This document shows, one piece after another, positions 32,868 to 43,535 of a stretch of DNA of 64,000 bases. The DNA comes from Malachius bipustulatus (Eukaryota; Arthropoda; Insecta; Coleoptera; Melyridae). Below the pieces are notes generated by a model. The model had not been told where the DNA came from. It searched no databases and was given only the letters and a program-made list of their open reading frames with translations. The translations under genes were made by a program, and so were the position numbers. The stretch covers positions 43,389,341 to 43,453,340 of the forward strand of contig OU342632.1 of assembly GCA_910589415.1 (NCBI GenBank), in the 5' to 3' direction. The stretch's first letter is position 1. The number at the start of each line of letters is the position of its first letter.

Positions 32868-35631
32868 CCCCATTAGAGAGAAAAGAAATTGTAGGAAAAC
32901 TCCGTGGTGGAACGAACACCTATCCAAGCTCCGGGCAGAAGTTCGAAGGCTTTTCAATAAAGCCAAGCGCGATGGAGACTGGCAGGGCTACACGGCGGAA
33001 CTGACAACCTACAATAAGGAAATCAGGAAAGCTAAGCGGAAGAGCTTCAGGGACTTCTGCAGGGATATCACCTCAACACCTGAAGCATCCAGACTTCACA
33101 AAGCTTTAGCGAAAGGCATTGCTCAGGGAACAATGTCGCTCAGAAAACCTGATGGGAACTACACAGAAAATGAAGAGCAAAGAGCTCTACTTCTGCTAGA
33201 AACTCACTTTCCAGGCAGTGCACTGAAAGTAGGGAACGAGAATTCGTTCGAATCTGGTAAACCCACGAAAGAAGATTGGGAGGTCGCGAAAACCATCTGC
33301 ACCTCCGAAAGACTGAAATGGGCAATTGGCACCTTTCAACCATTCAAATCACCCGGGGTGGATGGCATATTTCCGGCTCTTCTGCAAAGAGGACTGGAGG
33401 ATCTCATGCCACACCTGGTAAGAATATTCAGAAGCAGCCTGGCTATGGGATATATACCACAAGCCTGGAGGAAGGCGCAAGTCATCTTTATTCCTAAGGC
33501 AGGAAGAAAGGACACCTCTCTCCCGAAGTCATTTAGACCCATCTGTCTTACCTCCTTCTTACTAAAGACGATGGAGAAAATCATTGATAATCACATCAGA
33601 ACGGAAACACTGAACAGGGGACCACTACACCCAAGCCAGCATGCATACAGAGCGGGCAGATCGACAGAGACCGCCCTGTATGAGCTGACAGAAAAGATTC
33701 AGGACACTCTGGAGTACAAGGAAACGACCATTTGCGCCTTTCTGGACATAGAAGGAGCATTCGACAACACCTCTTGCGATGCTATCAAGAAAGCCCTAAC
33801 TAAAAAAGGCATTAACAGCACAACATCCCATTGGATTCAACAAATGCTGTCCACAAGAATAATTGGAACCAAAGTGGGCGATGACATCATCCAGGTGAAA
33901 ACAACAAAAGGATGCCCACAAGGAGGGGTGTTATCCCCCCTCCTATGGAGCCTGGTAGTAGACGAGCTCCTCGGGTTACTCACCGAGAACGGCATTACCT
34001 GCATCGGGTATGCCGATGACATCGTCATCATGGCCAGAGGAAAATTTGAAGGAACACTCTGCGACATAGTACAGAGGGGGTTAAAGATCACCTTGAAATG
34101 GTGCCAGGAAATAGGACTCAACATCAATCCTACAAAAACTACACTGATACCATTCACAAGAAAAAACAAGCTTCCAAACCTCAAAACCATCGACTTAAAT
34201 GGAGTCGAGTTAGAATGGAAGGAAGAAGTAAAATATCTGGGAATAACACTGGATAAGAAGCTAATGTGGAACAAGCACTTAAGTGCAACAGTAAGTAAGG
34301 CCACATCCGTACTCATGGTGTGCAGGAAAATGGCGGGGAATGCATGGGGTTGTAACCCATCCATTTTACGCTGGATGTACACCATGCTAGTGAGACCCAT
34401 CATCACATACGGAGCGGTCGTCTGGTACAAGAGGACCAAGCTAATAACAGCGAGGAAAACACTCGAGAAGATCCAGAGACTTGCATGCCTCTGCATCACA
34501 GGAGCAATGAGAACATGCCCAACAGCAGCGTTGGAAGTAATTCTAGATCTCACACCACTGCACTTAGTGATTGAGAGAAGTGCCGCAGAGGCTCAACTCA
34601 GAATGTCAAGAATGGTGATCAGGGGGGGACTACGGACCGAGGGGGATCAACCCCTGAACATCTGTAAAAACCTCCTGATAATGCCAAAAGACAAAACTGT
34701 CAAGAAATTCAGCTTCAAGAGAAACTTCATCATGGAACTGTCTACGAAAGAAGAATGGAGCAACACATCCATTCACACTCTCAAAGAAGGTACAATAAAA
34801 TGGTACACAGACGGCTCAAAGGCCACCGAGGGAACTGGGGCAGGAGTATATGGGCCAGGCACCAACTACTCCGAGCCGATGGGAACATCCCCAAGCATAC
34901 TTCAAGCGGAACTGTACGCAATAGAAGTATGTGCCCAAATAAACCTCGACAGAAACTATAAAAATAGGGAAATAGCAATACTGACAGACAGTCAAGCAGC
35001 CATAAAGACGCTGAGCTCCCCTATCATCAGCTCAAAAATGGCATGGAACTGCCTACAAAAACTCAATAAACTAGGCAGAGAGAACAAAATTCACCTCAAA
35101 TGGATACCAGGACACACTGGGATTGAGGGAAACGAACGTGCCCACTCATTGGCAAGAAAAGGAGCATCGACGCCCTTTATAGGACCAGAACCATTCTGTA
35201 GCCTTGAAGACACGTTCTTCAAGGCAGAACTTCGGAAAGAAGAAGAAAAACTGAGAGAAATCCATTGGAATAACCTCTCAGGATTGAGACAATCCAAAGA
35301 GCTCCTCGGGAACTTTAACCGAGAAAGGTCAAGGAAACTCCTGACCCTCAATAAAGGAAGTCTCAGAATGCTAACAGGATTCCTAACAGGTCATTGCAAG
35401 CTCAATGAACACCTGAGGAAACTTGGTATAGAAAAAGATGGCGTTTGCAGACTCTGCAGGGAAGAAAACGAGACGCCTCGTCACCTATTGATGAACTGCG
35501 AAGCCCTAGAACGTGAAAGAAACGATGTTCTGGGCCAACACCAGCTCAACGGGGGGGCTTTGCCCGGCCTTGATCCCCTTGAAATCCTGAAATTCCTAAG
35601 GGAAGCGGAGTTGGAGAGGCTGCTTCAATGA
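32860..35631 (+). CDS. Retrotransposon ORF2, C-terminal 920 residues: reverse transcriptase plus RNase H
   Basis: The frame is open from just after a stop at 32,857-32,859; the first Met is at 33,133 (832 residues), but homologous sequence (TPWWNEHLSKL, KRKSFRDFC) precedes it, so the real protein was longer. RT blocks: YKSPG-like FKSPGVDGI, FLDIEGAFDNTS (about 33,738), GCPQGGVLSPLLW (about 33,910), YADD (34,009-34,020). Post-RT region: MRTCPTAALEVILDLTPLHL. RNase H: YTDGSK (34,804), AELYA (34,906), LTDSQAA (34,981), PGHTGIEGNERAHSLA (35,107), with His where many elements have the last Asp. A terminal CxxC...HxxxxC knuckle follows (35,446-35,501). There are no stops or frameshifts. Base composition is clearly less AT-rich than the flanks. 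Non-functional without the missing 5' part. Confidence 0.92.
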   Translation, partial: SSCPIREKRNCRKTPWWNEHLSKLRAEVRRLFNKAKRDGDWQGYTAELTTYNKEIRKAKRKSFRDFCRDITSTPEASRLHKALAKGIAQGTMSLRKPDGNYTENEEQRALLLLETHFPGSALKVGNENSFESGKPTKEDWEVAKTICTSERLKWAIGTFQPFKSPGVDGIFPALLQRGLEDLMPHLVRIFRSSLAMGYIPQAWRKAQVIFIPKAGRKDTSLPKSFRPICLTSFLLKTMEKIIDNHIRTETLNRGPLHPSQHAYRAGRSTETALYELTEKIQDTLEYKETTICAFLDIEGAFDNTSCDAIKKALTKKGINSTTSHWIQQMLSTRIIGTKVGDDIIQVKTTKGCPQGGVLSPLLWSLVVDELLGLLTENGITCIGYADDIVIMARGKFEGTLCDIVQRGLKITLKWCQEIGLNINPTKTTLIPFTRKNKLPNLKTIDLNGVELEWKEEVKYLGITLDKKLMWNKHLSATVSKATSVLMVCRKMAGNAWGCNPSILRWMYTMLVRPIITYGAVVWYKRTKLITARKTLEKIQRLACLCITGAMRTCPTAALEVILDLTPLHLVIERSAAEAQLRMSRMVIRGGLRTEGDQPLNICKNLLIMPKDKTVKKFSFKRNFIMELSTKEEWSNTSIHTLKEGTIKWYTDGSKATEGTGAGVYGPGTNYSEPMGTSPSILQAELYAIEVCAQINLDRNYKNREIAILTDSQAAIKTLSSPIISSKMAWNCLQKLNKLGRENKIHLKWIPGHTGIEGNERAHSLARKGASTPFIGPEPFCSLEDTFFKAELRKEEEKLREIHWNNLSGLRQSKELLGNFNRERSRKLLTLNKGSLRMLTGFLTGHCKLNEHLRKLGIEKDGVCRLCREENETPRHLLMNCEALERERNDVLGQHQLNGGALPGLDPLEILKFLREAELERLLQ

Positions 35632-35735
35632 GGGGAATATACTCCAAAGGAGCAGAGAAGAGGGGGCACAATAGATCTGTAATAGGTCGCAGCGCATCTG
35701 ACACCCTCAATATCAATATCAATATCAATATCGAC
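32868..35735 (+). mobile_element. 5'-truncated non-LTR retrotransposon (I/R1/LOA-like, with RNase H)
   Basis: Coding similarity begins abruptly near 32,868, so the endonuclease half of ORF2 is missing, as expected for 5' truncation during target-primed reverse transcription. The open frame ends at 35,631. A 3' UTR of about 75 bp follows, then a tail of four ATATCA-like units (35,705-35,733). No poly(A) tail. It is inserted between the two receptor genes in the same orientation. Confidence 0.88.
35705..35733 (+). repeat. ATATCA microsatellite tail of the retrotransposon
   Basis: CAATATCAATATCAATATCA: about four 6-bp units at the very 3' end. Several I-superfamily elements end in such short tandem repeats rather than poly(A). 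Confidence 0.8.
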
Positions 35736-36959
35736 GTCATTGTCGTCTAAGTTGGTACCCCTAAACACGAATACAAGGTTATCTTGTTCTTCTTTTCATC
35801 TCATCCAATATGTAGGTTTATAATGTTGCGAACAGAACTTGATGGCTTTTGGTATGCATTTTGTTTTCAGGGAGGTCTACCCATGCACTCCAATGAAAAG
35901 GTTAAATCTTATGGGATAGCTCCAGTCGCACTTCCGAACGCTCATGTTTTCCAAATTGATTGGATGAAGAAGTGGTGCTCATGTCAGAAGGATATATGTA
36001 TCTGAGTCCCATGTCCTGTAAACCACTCTATTTTGAAAAACAGGAATTTGAGATATATTAAACTCGGCTTTAGTTTGGAAAAATTATTGAAAGCATTCGA
36101 TGACATTTTTATATCAGGATTGAAAGTTGATTGGAAGGATTGAAAGTTTAGATATTATAAGCTAGCCATTTTCTGCCGTTCATAAAATCAATACCTAAGT
36201 AAAAAAGACAAAAGTACAAGTGAGAATGTTATGGACTAGGTATAGGACAAATATATGCACAAGTCAAACTTTAAAAAATTAAGGAGGAGCATCCTTGCAA
36301 AAAATATAATCTGAAAACTGTGCTAACGTCATAGGTTAGCCATTATAAAAGCCATTGTGGAAACGTGGTGAGATCGTCGTCCTCGAAGTCAAAAAATTTC
36401 ATTCCATTTGTCTCAATCAGGCTGCATTCCCAGAAGCGAAGAATTATTGCAGCTTTTCAGCCTGACTTAATATTTTACGACGGCTGGCATTTACTGATAT
36501 TAGTGCTTTTCATACAATCGTTTGCAATTTATGCAATGAGTCGAACTCTACAGTGAACGTATGAGCCACCTTCGAAACCAAAACGCAGGTTGGTCCACAC
36601 GTCCCGGCTATTCGAAAAATTTTTGAAAATGAAGTCTTCTTTTATTATAACTGTCCAGAACCACATACGAACAATGTTCGACAATCAATGACACGCTCTT
36701 TATTCTGTGTCCCGTATACAGGGTGTTTCATTTTTTACCACTGTCATTTTAGGAGGTGATTGCAAATCGCAGAATAAGTGGACTTTCCTCAGAAAATATT
36801 GTTCAGACAGAGGTATAATAGAGGTAGAAGTCTTCAAATTTGAAGAATGGAAATCGAATTCTGGGAATAACTTTGGGGCTGCTTGAGAGATGTAGTTCAA
36901 ATTTGGTACACATAGTTCTGAGAAAGATACCTACTTATTGTTTACTGGTAATAACTTTT
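35736..36959. other. Intergenic; no gene recognised
   Basis: Contains ATACAGGGTGTTTCATTTTT near 36,717, the type of terminus seen in the window's foldback elements, but I could not find its partner. Short openings here show no family resemblance. Confidence 0.4.
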
Positions 36960-37445
36960 TCCAAAACTGTCCAGTAGCGTAGAGAGCGGGTGGTGGCCCT
37001 CATCTTCTACGCCTCTCAATTAATCTTGCTGGACGATTACCTGGTTTCCGTGGACTAGAGATTTTAGCCAGAACAGTTCGCAGGAGACGTCATGAACAAG
37101 GTTTGTCTTCAAGAAGACCTACAGGTCATCGATTAAATCTGGGGCATCGAAGACGCCCCTGGGGCACGACATCCTTTTTCAAATTGGTTCATGCGTTAAT
37201 TGGGATAATAACGCATTAACATTGCCACTAAACAGATGAGTCTAGGTTTGGTCCAAGATCACCAGATGGGAGTGAACGGGTATGACGAAGACCAGGAGAA
37301 CAGTATTTAACTGAGGCAGTATTTTCGTAGTTCTAAAGTATATTTTAGAGTGTTTGGAACCACATGCAGTTTTCTTCATGACATTTATGGGAGAAAATCA
37401 TGAGTTTATGGACGACAACGCCCGCCCGCACATTGCTAGAGAGTT
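36960..37445 (+). pseudogene. Tc1-like transposase remnant
   Basis: Readable pieces on the plus strand: ARTVRRRRHEQGLSSRRPTG (DNA-binding region), then DESRFGPRSPDGSERV followed by a stop and RRPGEQYL (around a catalytic Asp), then DDNARPHIAREL near the next catalytic Asp. The order and spacing match Tc1 transposases (DESRF...RPGE...DNARPH). Frameshifts and stops make it non-functional. Lies about 320 bp upstream of the second receptor gene. Confidence 0.75.
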
Positions 37446-37767
37446 GTCGTTCAGCACTTATAGGAAAACGAGTTATTAAAAGTTTCTCTCTATAATGTTA
37501 TTTGATTAGGTTCTGAAAATATTGGAATAAAATAGGATTCCCAGAAATATTTTGAATAATGTACCTACCTATGATAAACGCTGGCATTCATTCAATACTT
37601 TTAACCATCAGAAAATTACTAATAATTAAATCGACTTGCTAATGTGTTGTAATTCATATACCATCAGTGAAATGTATTATGTTGTTATCAGTGTAATGAT
37701 AGTCATTACGATTATTACGATAATTACGATAGTCATAAGCGACTCTTCGATAACACCAGTAAGTAAA

Positions 37768-40700
37768 ATGGACGATAGATCGGTGCAAGATATTTTTCAA
37801 CCAGTGACTGTTATAAAAAATCTTTTATTATTTAATAAAAGTAATGATGCAAGTCACAAAATTTTTATTTTGTTTCGAGTATTATTTCTTCTACTGTTGT
37901 CTTGGAGAGCATTGAATGAGGAATCTAGCGTTCCTTATCACACAGGAATGCTCGTATTTCTAGAAAATGTGGTTCTGATATTAAATTCAGCAATATTTGT
38001 CATTGAAACAATCAGTGTGCATTTCAATGGTCACAAAATTGACGAATCTTTGGAATTACTTCATGATTTCGATCAAAGCTTATTCTTTTTCTGTAATAAA
38101 AAACTAAATCGGAATCTTAGCGTCAGCAATTTAATAAAAGGATATATAATTTTGTATGTATTAGCATTTTTGAAAAACCTGGCGCAATTATTTTATCACT
38201 GGATAAACCATAACAATAATATTTGTGGAATTCTAGTGAACATGAGTTTCAAACTATTACGAAGTTACATTGTCCTGGTTTTCGGGGTTATCATCACATT
38301 TATTTATTTTAGAATCCAGTTAATTAACAGATTGCTACCCAAAATAGATGCACATGCTTTCAAGAACTACGGAAGAAAACAATACAAATTTTACGACTGG
38401 GAAAACAAACGGTATGATGGTCATTCCGACCAACTTGTAAGTCGAGCTATGAAAAAAAAGATGTCAGTCTTCAGATTACTCCATGAATGTTTATGCGAGG
38501 CGTCAAAGAAGATGAGCGATTTATTTGGATTTAGTTACGCTTTTGTCATGATCGCTGCTGCTTTAGAATTGATGAAGGAAATTTTCATCATTTATTTGTC
38601 TACAAAGAATCAAAAGCACGAAAATTTCAGCATTATTACTGGATATTTAGAGCCTGGCATCAACTTAGTTGTCATCTATTTTCTTCAGTTTCATTTCATA
38701 TTCTATATTTCTCATTTATGTAATAAAGAGGTGAGTATGGGTCTTCAATATGGGATATTATTATTACAAATCACATCATTATACATTGTGACATTGCGAG
38801 TAATGAAGAGTATCTATGGGAAACTAAAGCTTATTCATTCATACATTTTGCCTAAAAAAAAATTTGACTGCAAAGTGACATAAAATACCTTAAACTATAG
38901 GTATTTCGTGACATCATTGCTGGTTTAGAGGTTGGTGATGAATACATAAAAACCAGCGGTGCCAGATTGACGATTATGTATAAAAAAATGGAATTTACTG
39001 TAAAAAAATGGAAAAAGCGAAAATTCTTCCGAAACATTGGTGTTTCAAAATGTTCATTTGATAAATATTTGCAGTAACAATCTTTTATAGTAGACAAAAA
39101 TGAAATCCCATGTTGTATGGGAAAGTGAGAATTCAACCGTATAAGGTTGCTCACCCCAACCTTACCGCACACCCCGGCAGTCAAGCATAAGGGGGTCGTT
39201 TTTTTTAAGTAACCATCTTCATCAGGTGAACGCATGCACTGAAGTATCGAATTAAATGTATCAATCTCCTCTATTCATTGCACCAAGGTTTCACAAAACC
39301 TACCGAAAACATAGGTTGCCTGAGAAAAATTTTCTCTGTGCTCAATTTTCTCTATTCGCGGAGCTGGCTCGCGAATTTAATTTTGAATAAACTGAATATA
39401 TTAACATAATACCACGAATATCCAGTACACGGTCAACGCACTTTTTCAAATTTCTGCATTTTCACAGTAAATTTCATCTACCCGCGTTGATGGACTGGAA
39501 AAAAAACAATACTTGTTATGAAAAGCAGTTCGACAGGTAGGAGAGTTAAGAACCAACCTGGGGGGTTAGGGGATGGGTGTTGATTTGTTGCTAAAAAGAT
39601 GGCATAAAATTGTAAGCTAAGCAATTGCTAGGTGTTCACCAATGCAATGCACCATTAACTTTTATTGGCATAAAATCCCCATCAAATCATAGAGGCTTAT
39701 ATTTATTTTCGACAAGGACCCAAGTTGACAGCTGATATTTTTCGTTTTCTCATACATTGCGCTAACGTAAACTGTACGCAACATATTTTGTTGCAATTGC
39801 TTAAAACAAAACGGAATGAGCTGCGGAATCGCAACCTTCCTATTTTGTCAAAAAATATTCATAGTCTTTATTTATTTTGATGAGTATAATTTGTGAAAAA
39901 TAATGCATCTTTGCTGCGTTAAAAGTTTTGCAATTTCGAACAGAGAACAAAAGAGCCATGAATTCTTGAATGCTATAAAAAATAATACTCGAAGTTCCAT
40001 CCTCGTCGTTATCATCTTCCCCAACAGTGCTGGTGTTGTATAAGGAAGTGCAGAACTATCTATCCATCTATCCCGTATCTATCAATTTACTTTTATTGAC
40101 GCGTCTTGTTCTTGTTACAGTCAAAATTTGTAATTTTGTTTATTAAAGCGGGTAAATTTACTCTAAAACTGCAAAAATTTGTGGAAATGATTGATCGTTT
40201 TCTGGCTATTATATTGATCTATGAACGTTTATTGATAATTGAAACGTTAAAAGTGGAACGGGCGGCGGTTTAGGTTGCAGACTGTTAAGGTGTTGACGCT
40301 GTCACCGACTGGGTTCGAATCCCAGTCTCGCCATGGTCGTTGTGTTCGTCTATAAAACGATTTATATTATATTTATATTTAAAAATTTGTGTATGACTGT
40401 ATGAGCTAAATCTCGAAGACAGAAAACCAGAGTGTAATAAAAAAATCGATACCTTTAATTTGATACCTCATAGTTTTGCGTCCACCTGCTGACGATTTCC
40501 ATTAATGAAAAAACAACCCTCTTGCGCCTGGCTGCCGGGGTGTGCGGCAGAGTGGGAGTAGGCAATGACCTTATACAGTTGAATTCGTCTCGCTCTTCCC
40601 TATAATATGGTGGTTTTATTTTATGTCCATCGCTAAAAGATTGTTGCTGCAATTTTTGACCAAGTCAACAATTTGAAAAACCAATGCTTCGGTAGGACTT

Positions 40701-42266
40701 TCGCGGATAACCTTCGCGTTCCCTCTTAATTAGAGTCTCGACGATCGTTCATATTTTTCTCGTTCGTCTAGCTTATGACGATAGATTTTCTGCAGTCGTC
40801 TCTTGGACTATATGTATAATTCTGATTTTTTTTTAATGCAATATTTGGAGCATTTGTTTGATTTTTTGCTAAATGTAGCTAGGCTTTGTATGCTTTCACA
40901 TTTAGACATTCCTTGGTAATTAAAAAGGTTTAATTCATTCGACAAAATTGACTGGCAGGTTTCTAGAGCTGAGTGGTCTTAGGTCTGCACAGCGAGTTCG
41001 TGTGAGTGCTAGACACTCAAATATTACATGAAAAGCTTGACGGTCTTCTCTGTAGACAAGCTCATGTAGGTGGTCTCTCAAGTGGCAGTGTCCAGTGAGA
41101 AGTCCCACCACACTGTTTTTATTTTAATTCCTTTTGGAATTAATAATTTTCCGGCAAGACTAGGAAAATATTATTTCATAATTGCTTTGCCATGTTTATT
41201 TCCTATTAGTGCACAGCAAAGCTCACGTATTCACTGTGTTGATTCTCACCCACTGATCCATGTACCTACCCTGTTTCGTAAGGATGCCGAACTCAGGTTC
41301 GTCACCAGTGAGATTATTTCTGCAGTAATTGATCTGCAGTCTCATTACATGCTACCTCTTGGTGAGTGTATAGGTACCCAAGCCCTTTGTATCTGGTTAG
41401 ACCAGCAGGATCTTGATAGCATTCTCAGACTCACTTTGGTCTGATTTTATACGAATGTAAGGGCTTTGAGGATAGCTTAGTCTCATAATAATGACCTACT
41501 TGCAGTTACTCTCTCAGACCTGCCTGACAATGTTATTCCGTTCAAGGAACCCAGAAGTCACCCATGAGTATTATAGTTATCCTGATAAGTAGTTGTCCAA
41601 ATGAAAATAGCGATCTTAGAAAATTATTAAAATTGAATAGATGGATTTTGAAACTACTTTTTGACTCTGTGCAATTCTTTTCTAAAGCCAATTTTTATGA
41701 ACCTTTTCGGATATAGCATTTTTTTAAACGTAGATTAATTATTTAGGACAGCCGTCGATAAGGAAAAGGAAACTCTTTTCTCTCAAACACTTTTTTTTTC
41801 AATTTCATTTTTTTAATGTAGTAGTTAGCCCAATAAATCAATACCGTTTAGAAATAAGTACTCATAAGTATACAAACCTGTAAATTATACCGGCTCAGTC
41901 TTCAGCAACTATTGTTTCTTCTATACAGCTTTTTCTCGAATTTCCAGTATAAAAGAACATCTGATATTATACTGAACTTGTACGTAAAAACCAAATTTAA
42001 AGATGAACTAACAGAAGATGCGAGTTTATTCATTCTTCAAATTAATCAAAACGAATTGGAATTGACTGCAGGTGGCATTTTTTCATTAAATAAAGGAGAA
42101 TTAACAAACGTAAGTTTTCCAAATATTTTTTTGTGATTTCTGCTTATTGTTTGTTCTGAATCTAATTCCTATTTTTTTTTTTTTGTAGATTTTGAGTGAA
42201 GTATTATCTTACATAGTCTTTAGTATACAATTTGACATAAATATGGAACAACTAAAAAGTAACTAG
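37768..42266 (+). CDS. Gustatory receptor (Gr family), three exons
   Basis: Second 7-TM gustatory receptor, ligand unknown. Exons 37768-38730, 41948-42109, 42189-42266 sum to 1,203 nt, 400 residues, all junctions GT-AG and phase 0. The start at 37,768 (MDDRSVQDIFQPVTVIKN) resembles usual Gr N-termini. The frame is open further up to an ATG at 37,636, which would add 44 residues from a low-complexity ATTACGAT repeat; I think this is leader sequence. Hydrophobic helices include IFILFRVLFLLLLSW, SYIVLVFGVIITFIYF and GINLVVIYFLQFHFIF. The C-terminus has ELTAGGIFSLNKGELTN and SYIVFSIQF, fitting the family's TYxxxxxQF with Ser for Thr. The penultimate exon is 162 nt, exactly as in the first receptor, but the upstream intron of that gene is absent here. 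Intron 1 (3.2 kb) carries a foldback, a SINE-like insert and antisense retroelement debris. Confidence 0.88.
39010..40720. repeat. 1.7-kb foldback in intron 1 of the second receptor
   Basis: The left arm (39,010-39,245) with ACATTGGTGTTTCAAAATGT, GTAACAATCTTTTA and CCGCACACCCCGGCAG is complementary to the right arm (about 40,465-40,715), which reads CTGCCGGGGTGTGCGG, TAAAAGATTGTTGCTGC and AAACCAATGCTTCGG. Arms are about 235-250 bp, roughly 80 per cent alike by eye. The centre contains a tRNA-like insert. Confidence 0.8.
40259..40446 (+). mobile_element. tRNA-derived SINE-like element
   Basis: A tRNA-like head at 40,261-40,333 contains a perfect RNA polymerase III B box, GGTTCGAATCC (40,312-40,322), in a T arm with a CTGGG/CCCAG stem. 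A 3' strand TCTCGCC pairs partly with the 5' GGCGGCG. The GTTAAGG stretch recalls Ser/Leu-type tRNAs, but the A box and anticodon arm are poor, so it is not a working tRNA gene. About 110 bp of unrelated body follow and end in AATAAAAAAA. Confidence 0.55.
40955..41100 (-). pseudogene. Antisense non-LTR retrotransposon fragment
   Basis: The minus strand reads GLLTGHCHLRDHLHELVY and FECLALTRTRCADL, the post-RNase H region of R1/jockey-like elements (compare LTGHCKLNEHLRKLG in the open element). About 48 codons without a stop. Sequence further upstream on that strand (up to about 41,480) may be a decayed RNase H domain but is too altered to be sure. Confidence 0.65.
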
Positions 42267-42339
42267 GTAATACTTTTGTAAAATTGAGGCAAAAAAATAA
42301 GTGTATAGGTACTATTTCTGAAATGTACCATTTAAAAAC

Positions 42340-42345
42340 AATAAA
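42340..42345 (+). other. Polyadenylation signal of the second receptor
   Basis: AATAAA 74 nt after the stop codon at 42,264-42,266; the first such hexamer downstream. Confidence 0.5.
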
Positions 42346-42706
42346 TTTAATCCTCTTTCAAACTTATTATTGTTTTTATATTTAATTTTTTATATTTATA
42401 CTCCTAATAATTTAGATTATACATTGTCTTTTATTTGCCAACCTTTCTTCTCTCTTTATAATGAACGTGTTCATGTTCAATTTTTCACCTTTTGCTTTCT
42501 TTTGTATTTCACAATTATTATTGTTTGCCATTCAAAATTAATATTATTGATAATTATTAATTATTAATAACTAATATTATTGCCATTCAATAAATGTCTC
42601 GAGTTTTAAATAAACGAGTTTTTCAAAAAAACTCTTTTTCGTCAAATAAGATTCACTTTATTAGAAATGTTTTCCATTGTTAATGATACTAACTCTAATC
42701 ATTACA

Positions 42707-42915
42707 ATAAGAGATAAATGGGAAAATAATTTTACAAATAATTGTGAAACACAATTGGCAAAAGAGGATGAAAAGCAAAAGAAAAAAGCTTTATGATGTG
42801 GGTATTCTAATAATCATGGCAATAAAAGATATAAATGACCAAATAATTTTACAAATTGTGAAACATCAATAATTGACAAAAAGGAAAATGCATAATAAAA
42901 AAGCTTTATGAATCC
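42707..42915. repeat. Two imperfect tandem copies of about 115 bp
   Basis: AATAATTTTACAAATAATTGTGAAAC...AAAAAGCTTTATGA is followed by a second version AATAATTTTACAAATTGTGAAAC...AAAAAGCTTTATGA. Non-coding. Confidence 0.65.
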
Positions 42916-42984
42916 ACTACTAGTGTTTAATTACCAATTTTTCTCATACTTTGACCACTAAATTACGTATACCTAATAATAATA

Positions 42985-43535
42985 ATTTAATCATTGACAC
43001 AGGGTACTCATTTTATCTGATGAAATTCAAATACTGGTAGGAAATTGCTCCTCCTTTCCCTCTCCATGCAGGTGGGGCGGAAAGTAAATTTAAAATTTTG
43101 ATTACAAGTAACCCTTATCTTTTATTGAAGATTCGAGTTTACGGCTAAAAATACAAAGGATTGGTCTGGAATATTTTTTAGATTTATGATAGATGGCGCT
43201 GTGTTCAACGAAATGACCTTTTTTTTTTATTCGTCACTGAATATGAACCATGAACAGTATGTATCGATAAAATAAAATCAACGACCAATTCAATGCATTT
43301 TTAGCCACAAGATCCGAATCTGCACCTCCCCACTTGAATGGAGGGGGAAGGGGAAAGCAATTTTCTACGAGTTTTCTCATTTAAGATTGCAAAAGGGTAG
43401 GTGTTGGTCGAGCTTGGGATCATTGGATGCCCCCCTTCCAGATGAATAACTCATTACCCACTTTTTTTGATCCCATGCGTAGTTTTTGATACATTTGAAT
43501 GTCTTTAGATAAAATGAGCACCATGTAAATTAATA
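42985..43535. repeat. 550-bp foldback, relative of 24,600-25,000
   Basis: GGTACTCATTTTATCTGATG near 43,003 pairs with TAGATAAAATGAGCACC near 43,507. Inner GC-rich stretches (CTCCTCCTTTCCCTCTCC; GGAGGGGGAAGGGG) also pair, as do GGCTAAAAATACA and GCATTTTTAGCC. Contains GATAGATGGCGCTG in the loop. No ORF. Confidence 0.7.

Noticed and set aside
33837..34553. 238-codon minus-strand opening
   Set aside because: Antisense shadow of the reverse transcriptase frame, with no motifs of its own.
37636..37767. 44-residue upstream extension of the second receptor
   Set aside because: Encoded partly by an ATTACGAT-type simple repeat and unlike receptor N-termini; the ATG at 37,768 gives a more typical start. 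Not strictly excluded.
40261..40333. Functional tRNA gene
   Set aside because: The T arm and B box are good, but the A box, anticodon arm and acceptor stem pairing are poor; better explained as a SINE head.
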